A stretch of 64,000 nucleotides of DNA from Streptomyces sp. SJL17-4 (GTDB taxonomy: Bacteria > Actinomycetota > Actinomycetes > Streptomycetales > Streptomycetaceae), in the NCBI RefSeq assembly GCF_036826855.1, contig NZ_CP104578.1, positions 1,922,001-1,986,000 on the forward strand, read 5' to 3'. Positions 58,926 through 64,000 of this stretch are shown here, piece after piece. Both the position numbers and the translations under genes were made by a program. The notes beneath the pieces were generated by a model that saw only the letters and a list, made by a program, of their open reading frames with translations, was not told where the DNA came from and did no database searches. Within the stretch, counting starts at the first letter, position 1; the number at the start of each line of letters is the position of its first letter.

Positions 58926-59070
58926 CGACTCACTCACTCCCACCGTTTTCTCCAACATGTGAACTCTAAGGGGACGCTTTCGGCTTGCTCCCCGTCAAGA
59001 CCTTGAGTGGCGGAGGGTCTGTGTCACATGACGTCCACGGTCGGTTTCCCGACGTGTCACACAGCGCGCA

Positions 59071-59100
59071 GGGCCCCCGGCGCGGGTGCGCCGGGGGCCC
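59071..59100 (-). terminator. Hairpin after the chitobiose-type permease gene
   Basis: A 13-bp perfect stem GGGCCCCCGGCGC / GCGCCGGGGGCCC with a GGGT loop lies 21 nt beyond the stop at 59122, between the transport operon and the ROK gene. Confidence 0.75.
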
Positions 59101-59121
59101 TGGAGGCTGCGGGAGCGTGGG

Positions 59122-60060
59122 TTACTTCACGGCGCCGGCGGTCAGCCCGGCCACCACCTGCCGCTGGAAGATGATGTACGCGGCGAGCACCGGGAGCATC
59201 GCCATCACCAGACCGGCGAAGAGTCCTGACCAGTCGCCCTTGTAGCCCTGGCTCGTGGCGAGCTGGACCAGGCCCTGGGAGAGCACCTTCTGGTCCTGCT
59301 CGGTGTTGAGCACCGTGGGCAGCAGGTACTGGTTCCACTGGCCGAGGAAGTTGAAGATGCCGACGCTGATGAGGCCCGGCTTCGCCATCGGCAGCATCAC
59401 CTGGAAGAAGGTCCTGGTGTGCGACGCGCCGTCCACGAAGGCCGCCTCCGCCACCGAGGTCGGCAGCGTGCGGAAGAAGGCCGTGAGGAAGAAGACGGTG
59501 AAGGGAAGCGAGTACGCGATGTAGACGAGGATCAGGCCGTGCGGGGTGTTGAGCAGGGCCATGTTCTGCATCACGTAGAAGAGCGGCACGAGCGCCAGGA
59601 TGATCGGGAAGCTCATTCCTCCGATGAAGAGGAAGTAGATGAAGCGGTTCCCGGGGAAGTCGAAGCGGGCCAGCACGTACGCCGCCATCGAGCCGAGGAG
59701 CAGCGTGCCGACGAGCGAACCGCCGACGACCACGATCGTGTTCATGAAGTAGTCGCTCATGTGTGCCTGGGACCAGGCGCGCGACCAGTTCTCGAAGTGC
59801 AGGCTGTCGGGCAGCGACCACGGGGAGGTGAAGATCGCCCGGTCGGTCTTGAAGGAGGTCATGACCGCCCAGAGCAGCGGCATGACGACCATGATCGCCC
59901 AGATGATCAGGACGCCGTGCGAGAAGACGTTGAGGACCGCGCCCTCGCTCTTGGACTCCTTGCGAGGCGTGGGCGCCGCCGTCTTGGCGACCGCGGGCCC
60001 CGCGCCCCCCGAGGGGTCGGGGGACTCGACGCCGGGAGTGACAGTGTCGGTCGTCTTCAT
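59122..60060 (-). CDS. ngcG: Carbohydrate ABC permease, NgcG-type
   Basis: A 312-aa MalG-type permease with six TM helices (for example NVFSHGVLIIWAIMVVMPLL, TIVVVGGSLVGTLLLGSMAA) and the ATPase-coupling EAA loop EAAFVDGASHTRTFFQVMLP. ATG 60060 overlaps the stop of the preceding permease gene by one base (TGATG). The operon order of binding protein, two permeases and no ATPase is normal in Streptomyces, where a shared MsiK ATPase energises such systems. Assignment to chitin-derived sugars follows gene order and similarity to NgcE-type binding proteins (inference). Confidence 0.88.
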   Translation of the reverse strand: MKTTDTVTPGVESPDPSGGAGPAVAKTAAPTPRKESKSEGAVLNVFSHGVLIIWAIMVVMPLLWAVMTSFKTDRAIFTSPWSLPDSLHFENWSRAWSQAHMSDYFMNTIVVVGGSLVGTLLLGSMAAYVLARFDFPGNRFIYFLFIGGMSFPIILALVPLFYVMQNMALLNTPHGLILVYIAYSLPFTVFFLTAFFRTLPTSVAEAAFVDGASHTRTFFQVMLPMAKPGLISVGIFNFLGQWNQYLLPTVLNTEQDQKVLSQGLVQLATSQGYKGDWSGLFAGLVMAMLPVLAAYIIFQRQVVAGLTAGAVK

Positions 60061-60989
60061 CAGAACTCCAGCCGCTCGCGCCGGCCCAGCTTCATCACGA
60101 CGGCCGCGAAGGCCAGGGTGACGAGAAGGAGCGCGACACCGATGGTCGTTGCGTAGGCGGCCTGACCGTCCCGGAACGCCTTCTGGTACACGTACAGCGG
60201 AAGGACGACGGTGGAGTAGTCGGGCCCGCCGCCGTTGGGGCCGACGGTCATGATCTGGACGACGGCGAAGGACTCCGCGCCGAGCGCGAGGATGCCCATG
60301 TAGATCCAGCCGGACTGCACGGTGTCCCAGAGCAGCGGCAGGGTGATCTTGAAGAAGGTCGTGAAGCGGTTGGCGCCGTCGAGCAGCGCCGCCTCGTAGA
60401 AGTCCCTCGGAATGGACGCCATGCCGGCCGAGAAGAGGACGACGAAGAAGCCGACCGTGGACCAGACGAGAACCGCCATCACGCAGATGAGGGCGAGTTT
60501 CGGATCGCCCAGCCAGTCCGGCTGAATACTGCCGAGGCCCACGAGCTTCAGAGCGGAATTGATGGCTCCGCTATTCGGGTTGTAGGCGAACTGGAAGAGC
60601 AGCGCGACGATGGCGATCGACAGCACCTGCGGGAAGAAGTACACGATCTTGTAGAAGGCTGATCCGCGCACGCCGGCGATGGCCGCTCCGCGACGACGCC
60701 GACCGCCGACATTGAGCATGAACGCGAAGAACAGCGCGAGTCCGACGGTCACCAGCGGCAGCACCACCGCGAGGGTCAGACTGTGCTGGAGCGATTTCCA
60801 GAAGATCTCGTCGTCCAGCATTCTGCTGTAGTTGTCGAATCCGACGAACCCGAATTCGGGGCTCAGTCCGCTCCAGTCCGTGAGCGAGTAGTAGATGGAC
60901 TGGATGAACGGCCAGATGACGAAGAGCGCGTAGAGCGCGAGGGGTGCCGCCAGGAACCCCACGATGAAACGGTACTTGCCGTGCTGCAT
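60060..60989 (-). CDS. ngcF: Carbohydrate ABC permease, NgcF-type
   Basis: A 309-aa MalF-type permease: MQHGKYRFIVGFLAAPLALY start at ATG 60989, TM segments including FLAAPLALYALFVIWPFIQS and AVVLPLVTVGLALFFAFML, and the EAA loop EAALLDGANRFTTFFKITLP. A basic loop GGRRRRGAAIAGVRGSAF lies between TM segments. It is one half of the heterodimeric channel with the neighbour. Between it and the binding-protein gene lies a hairpin of probable regulatory use. Confidence 0.88.
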   Translation of the reverse strand: MQHGKYRFIVGFLAAPLALYALFVIWPFIQSIYYSLTDWSGLSPEFGFVGFDNYSRMLDDEIFWKSLQHSLTLAVVLPLVTVGLALFFAFMLNVGGRRRRGAAIAGVRGSAFYKIVYFFPQVLSIAIVALLFQFAYNPNSGAINSALKLVGLGSIQPDWLGDPKLALICVMAVLVWSTVGFFVVLFSAGMASIPRDFYEAALLDGANRFTTFFKITLPLLWDTVQSGWIYMGILALGAESFAVVQIMTVGPNGGGPDYSTVVLPLYVYQKAFRDGQAAYATTIGVALLLVTLAFAAVVMKLGRRERLEF

Positions 60990-61046
60990 TCCTACCGACC
61001 CCGATCTTCCCGCGGAGGCGCGCCGCGGGTGCCGCGCGCGAAGGGC

Positions 61047-61083
61047 CCGGGGCCCGCTCCCGGTCGGCGGGAAGGGGCCCCGG
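61047..61083 (-). terminator. Hairpin between binding-protein and permease genes
   Basis: CCGGGGCCC (61047-61055) pairs with GGGCCCCGG (61075-61083) around a 19-nt loop that itself contains GC-rich pairing. It is 7 nt beyond the binding-protein stop and may limit downstream expression. Confidence 0.55.
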
Positions 61084-61089
61084 CACTGC

Positions 61090-62535
61090 TCACTGGTGCT
61101 TGTAGTGCTTGATCGAGGAGTCCTTGGCCGCTTCGTCGGCGAACTTCTGGATCTTCTTGATCGTCTCGGCCGGGGTCGCGCGGCCGGCCATCATCTCGCC
61201 GATGCCCGCGACACCGATCTTCTCCTTCTGGAGGGCGACGTACCAGTCCTGGAGGCGCGGGTTGACGACGTTCTGGCCGGCCTTCTCCAGGGCCGCGACA
61301 CCCGACTTGAGGCCCGGCGTCAGCTCGATGCCGTCGGTGCCGCCGTTGAACGCGGAGAGGGACTTCACGGACTGCGTGAAGTTCTTGGACGAGGCCTCGC
61401 TGAGCATGATGCGCAGCTGCTCCATGCCGCCCTCGGGGTTGGCCGCCTTGGCCGGGACGATGAACGGCTCGCCGCCGGACGCCCACATGGTGCCGAAGGG
61501 CATCTTGTCGGAGGCGTCGATGCCGCTCGGGGCCGAGACGGCCAGGTCGAAGTCGGCCGGCATCGTCTTGGCCGCCTCGTTCTCGACCCAGGAGCCGTTC
61601 GGGATGAACAGCGCCTTGCCCTCGGTCCAGGCGGTCTGCGACTGGATGTGGTCGAGGCCGGGGGTGCCCTTGAGGATGTAGCCCTTGCGCTGGAGCTCGT
61701 AGTAGGCCTCGAAACAGGTCTTGACCGCGGGGTGCTCCCAGGCCTTCGGCTCCAGGTTGTCGATGGCGTCCAGGACCTCGCGGCCGCCGACCTTGCCGAT
61801 CATCGGGTAGAGCGAGAAGGGCAGGTAGTACGGGTGCTTGCCCGCGTACGTCCAGCCCGCGATGCCCTTCTTCTTGGCCTTCTCGCAGACGGCCAGCATC
61901 TCGTCCCAGGTCTCGGGGTACTTCGCGTCGAGCGAGTCGAGCAGTTTCTGCGAGTACCAGACGCCGTAGACGGTGTACGCGTAGTAGAGGACCCAGACGG
62001 GGGCGCCGTCGAACTGGCCCATCTCGATGATGCCGGGCCGCAGGGTGTCGCGGACCTTCTTGTTCGGGTCGTCGACGGAGGCCGCGTCGAGGAGGGCGGT
62101 GAGGTCGGTCAGCTGCTTCTGGCCGACGAGGACGCCCATGTCCATCTGCTCGGCGCCGGAGTTGTCGATGAGGTCCGGCGGGTTGCCACCGTTGAAGCGC
62201 GGCTGGAGCTCGGTGGTGATCTTCTGGGTGGGCGTGAACTTGACCTTGGCCTTGGGGTAATTCGTCTCGTAGACCTTGATCGCGTCCTTGGCGTACTGCT
62301 GTCCGAATCCGCCGTCGAAGAGGACGAAATCGAGCGGTGCCGACTCGTTCACCCCGAGCGGGTTCTTGTCGGACTTCGTACCCTTCTCGACCTTGCCGTT
62401 TCCGTCGCCGCTGCTGCTCGCGCAGGCGGAGAGGAAGCCCATGGTCGGCACCGAAATCAGGCCGATCGCGGCGGAACGCTTGATCAGGTCGCGACGGCCA
62501 AGGCCCTCATTGGTCTGAGCGGAGGTGGATCCCAT
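61090..62535 (-). CDS. ngcE: Sugar-binding lipoprotein of ABC transporter, NgcE-type
   Basis: A 481-aa lipoprotein that starts MGSTSAQTNEGLGRRDLIKR, with a twin-Arg-like RRDLIKRSAAIG and lipobox GFLSACASS (Cys about 39). The mature part is a class-B binding protein with many Asp/Asn/Trp sugar-contact candidates: TELQPRFNGGNPPDLIDNSG, TYAGKHPYYLPFSLYPMIG, and IPNGSWVENEAAKTMPADFD. It strongly resembles NgcE-type binding proteins, which I recall for N-acetylglucosamine/diacetylchitobiose uptake. ATG 62535 follows GAGGA with 8 nt spacing. A candidate DasR site lies about 150 nt upstream. Confidence 0.88.
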   Translation of the reverse strand: MGSTSAQTNEGLGRRDLIKRSAAIGLISVPTMGFLSACASSSGDGNGKVEKGTKSDKNPLGVNESAPLDFVLFDGGFGQQYAKDAIKVYETNYPKAKVKFTPTQKITTELQPRFNGGNPPDLIDNSGAEQMDMGVLVGQKQLTDLTALLDAASVDDPNKKVRDTLRPGIIEMGQFDGAPVWVLYYAYTVYGVWYSQKLLDSLDAKYPETWDEMLAVCEKAKKKGIAGWTYAGKHPYYLPFSLYPMIGKVGGREVLDAIDNLEPKAWEHPAVKTCFEAYYELQRKGYILKGTPGLDHIQSQTAWTEGKALFIPNGSWVENEAAKTMPADFDLAVSAPSGIDASDKMPFGTMWASGGEPFIVPAKAANPEGGMEQLRIMLSEASSKNFTQSVKSLSAFNGGTDGIELTPGLKSGVAALEKAGQNVVNPRLQDWYVALQKEKIGVAGIGEMMAGRATPAETIKKIQKFADEAAKDSSIKHYKHQ

Positions 62536-62688
62536 GCTCAAGTCCTCGCCTTCATTCAGGACTCAGGCGGTGTACCGGTCGCCCGTACTCACTCGCCACA
62601 GGCGAAGGGCCCCGCCACCGCGGTCATTTGCAGCCGGGTCGTGCAGGCGTCGGGCCGTCGTGTGATGGAACCGACTGGCTGGACGCCG

Positions 62689-62704
62689 ACAGGTATAGTC
62701 CACT
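62689..62704 (-). promoter_or_regulatory. DasR-like (dre) site upstream of ngcE-like gene
   Basis: On the minus strand it reads AGTGGACTATACCTGT, 12 of 16 positions matching the known DasR consensus AGTGGTCTAGACCACT. DasR represses chitin/GlcNAc-use genes in Streptomyces, and the adjacent gene is an NgcE-type binding protein, so the context fits. The right-hand end matches less well. Confidence 0.5.
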
Positions 62705-62824
62705 TCCCTTCGCCTGAGCAAGATCGAAAGCAGGTTTTGACGGCCATCTTTCCCGAGTTGAGACCTCCGGGATAAGCACGCTGGATCTGCGGCGTTTCGT
62801 CCAACCGTTGGCCCTGTAACACCC

Positions 62825-62859
62825 TTGACAGCACATCAGGCCTCCACCTATGGGAGGCC
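62825..62859 (+). promoter_or_regulatory. Sigma-70-like promoter with overlapping inverted repeat
   Basis: TTGACA (62825-62830), 18 nt, TATGGG (62849-62854) face the VCBS gene at 63076. GGCCTCC (62839-62845) and GGAGGCC (62853-62859) form a perfect inverted repeat that overlaps the -10, as an operator would. The predicted leader is about 215 nt long. Confidence 0.5.
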
Positions 62860-63007
62860 GTGTCGCAGCATGGGCGGGACCCCAACCGTACGGAGCGGGT
62901 GAGTGAAGGGGCAAAGGCGGACATACGTCCGTGATCGAAACAGTTGTGTCACAGACCCTCCACCAAGTGAAGATTCCATAAGGAGGATCCGGGATCATAG
63001 AGGTCTC

Positions 63008-63042
63008 GCCGGCGCCCGTCCTCGCGACGGAGGCGCGGCGAA
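63008..63042 (+). other. GC-rich stem-loop in the leader of the VCBS gene
   Basis: CGCCGGCGCCCGTC and GACGGAGGCGCGGCG can pair with one or two mismatches around a CTCGC loop, about 35 nt before the ribosome site of the next gene. It may affect translation or termination in the leader; no riboswitch family is recognised. Confidence 0.35.
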
Positions 63043-63075
63043 CCTGCCTGGTTTCCTATGCGTTTGGAGTAATAC

Positions 63076-63993
63076 GTGGCGAAGTCTTCTCGCCTGAACC
63101 GCACGGGCGTTCTGTCCCGTGTGACGGTCGCGGCGATAACGGCGGCTCTGGTCGGCACGACGACGGCGGCCGCGGCCGCCGACGCGCCGAAGCCCACCAT
63201 CGCCGGCGTCGAGCAGGCGTCCGGCGCAAGCGCCTTCTCGGCCGAGTCGGCCGCCGCCGCCGCTCCGGTGAACTACCTGAACGGCGTCAACAGCGCCGGC
63301 ATCATCTGGCGTTACGAGCCGGTCGGTGGTGGCGCCATCCAGCGCCTCAACACCCAGTCCGGCTCGGGCTGGAACTACGACAAGCACTTCTCGCAGGCCG
63401 ACATGGACGGCAACGGCTCCGCCAACGGCATGTACACCGTCAACCGCGGCAACCTGACCTACACCGCGTTCGGCGGCTCGCCCCGCTTCATCGGTGGCGG
63501 CTGGGGCATCTACAACGAGGTCTTCTCGGCCGCCAACACCGGTGGTGGCGTGGCCGACGACGTCCTCGCCCGCGACAGCTCCGGTGTGCTGTGGCACTAC
63601 CTGGGCAACGGCAACGGCTCGCTGACCCAGCGCTACCGCATCGGCTCCGGCTGGAACGCCTACACCCAGATCGCCGGCAAGGGCGACGTCTCCGGCGACG
63701 GCCGGCCCGACATCGTCGCCCGCGACCGTTCCGGCGTGCTGTGGCTGTACAAGGGCACCGGCAACTACCGGTCGCCCTTCACCACCCGCAGCCGCATCGG
63801 GAGTGGCTGGAACTCCTACAACGCCATCGCCTCCTCGGGTGACCTGAACTTCGACGGCAAGGCGGACCTCGTCGCCCGCGACAGCGCCGGCGCGCTGTGG
63901 CTGTACAAGGGCCGTGGCAGCTCCACGACCCCGTACACCGGCCGCGTGAAGATCGGCACGTCCGGCTGGAACGGCTTCCGCGAGCTCTTCTAG
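63076..63993 (+). CDS. Secreted VCBS/FG-GAP-repeat (tachylectin-like) protein
   Basis: A 305-aa Sec-secreted protein: signal peptide VAKSSRLNRTGVLSRVTVAA to about TTTAAAAADA. The mature part has four to five repeated blocks of about 50 residues: YNEVFSAANTGGGVADDVLA, then IAGKGDVSGDGRPDIVARDR, SGVLWLYKGTGNYRSPFTTR and SSGDLNFDGKADLVARDSAG. Repeats of D-x-D-G-D and LWLYKG type suggest a beta-propeller with Ca-binding turns and perhaps sugar binding. GTG 63076 is preceded by GGAG. The C-terminal end (FRELF) is 7 nt from the window edge, so the gene is complete. Confidence 0.85.
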   Translation: MAKSSRLNRTGVLSRVTVAAITAALVGTTTAAAAADAPKPTIAGVEQASGASAFSAESAAAAAPVNYLNGVNSAGIIWRYEPVGGGAIQRLNTQSGSGWNYDKHFSQADMDGNGSANGMYTVNRGNLTYTAFGGSPRFIGGGWGIYNEVFSAANTGGGVADDVLARDSSGVLWHYLGNGNGSLTQRYRIGSGWNAYTQIAGKGDVSGDGRPDIVARDRSGVLWLYKGTGNYRSPFTTRSRIGSGWNSYNAIASSGDLNFDGKADLVARDSAGALWLYKGRGSSTTPYTGRVKIGTSGWNGFRELF

Positions 63994-64000
63994 TCGCCTT

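Larger units (their letters stand above)
62536..63075. other. Divergent regulatory region between ngcE-like and VCBS-repeat genes
   Basis: A 540-nt gap with no credible gene. It holds the DasR-like site (62689-62704), a sigma-70-like promoter toward the VCBS gene (TTGACA 62825-62830; TATGGG 62849-62854; 18-nt spacer) with an inverted repeat across the -10, and a GC hairpin at about 63008-63042 in the probable leader of the VCBS gene. Confidence 0.75.

Noticed and set aside
62542..63075. Possible c-di-AMP (ydaO) riboswitch upstream of the secreted VCBS gene
   Set aside because: Such switches occur before Streptomyces secreted-protein genes, but I cannot find the conserved core here; only a generic GC hairpin is visible.
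1..64000. CRISPR arrays, insertion sequences, rRNA operons
   Set aside because: No regularly spaced repeats with spacers, no transposase motifs and no rRNA or complete tRNA sequence were seen in the window.

Overview
The window is typical high-GC actinobacterial chromosome and almost certainly comes from a Streptomyces species. It is very GC-rich with strong G/C third-position bias, GTG starts are common, and the gene content is streptomycete. The gene order is ngc-type chitobiose ABC genes, a rok7B7-like ROK regulator, a xylFGH-like ABC system, dxs, fadA/fadB, an RNase D gene, hemE, hemY/hemQ and murC. From memory this matches the S. coelicolor SCO6005 to about SCO6061 neighbourhood. I see no rRNA, tRNA, CRISPR array or insertion sequence. 

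Left part (1-4600): a partial methyltransferase, a MerR regulator, a two-TM protein, and a WhiJ/Scr-like locus (RsbW-like ATPase divergent from an XRE-DUF5753 regulator plus a DUF397 partner) around a perfect 20-bp palindrome. A PPOX-type protein and an SDR follow. 

Centre of interest (4772-17858): a tightly coupled plus-strand unit encodes an 803-aa beta-sandwich-rich protein, a zinc-finger P-loop GTPase, a large GAP1-like protein, a 34-aa coupled micro-ORF, a membrane/zinc-ribbon GTPase and a 58-aa membrane protein. It continues with a TerY-like vWA / PP2C phosphatase / protein kinase triad. Convergent to it are two minus-strand genes, a 498-aa two-TM protein and a 109-aa protein, that share a short glycine/asparagine motif at their C- and N-terminus respectively. 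That arrangement resembles amyloid-signalling partners. I read the block as an NTP-dependent stress or conflict system; the families have been described computationally, but this combination and the shared motif deserve study. 

Middle (17933-45242): mostly core or conserved streptomycete genes. These are msrB, murC, RibD-like reductase, ZapE-type ATPase, OsmC, a PhoX-like phosphatase beside PPK2, a deacetylase lipoprotein, an AIM24/ABC operon and a PTH2-like hydrolase. There is also an epoxide hydrolase with an exact 95-bp internal duplication. Next to it, a DUF692 (MNIO-type) enzyme is coupled to a membrane protein with a Cys/Ser/Gly-only tail, a possible modification substrate. Haem genes hemQ, hemY and hemE (coproporphyrin branch), a LuxR-type response regulator and RNase D follow. 

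Right part (45295-64000): a probable alpha/beta-hydrolase remnant, the fadA-fadB beta-oxidation pair, a beta-propeller-like protein, an amino-acid permease, dxs, and two sugar ABC systems flanking the ROK regulator. The xylose-type system lies downstream of the regulator, and the chitobiose-type system upstream carries a candidate DasR site. The window ends with a secreted VCBS-repeat protein. Strong GC-rich hairpins mark many gene ends. Several genes lack a Shine-Dalgarno but have a TANNNT-type hexamer 6-7 nt before the start codon, which suggests leaderless transcripts.
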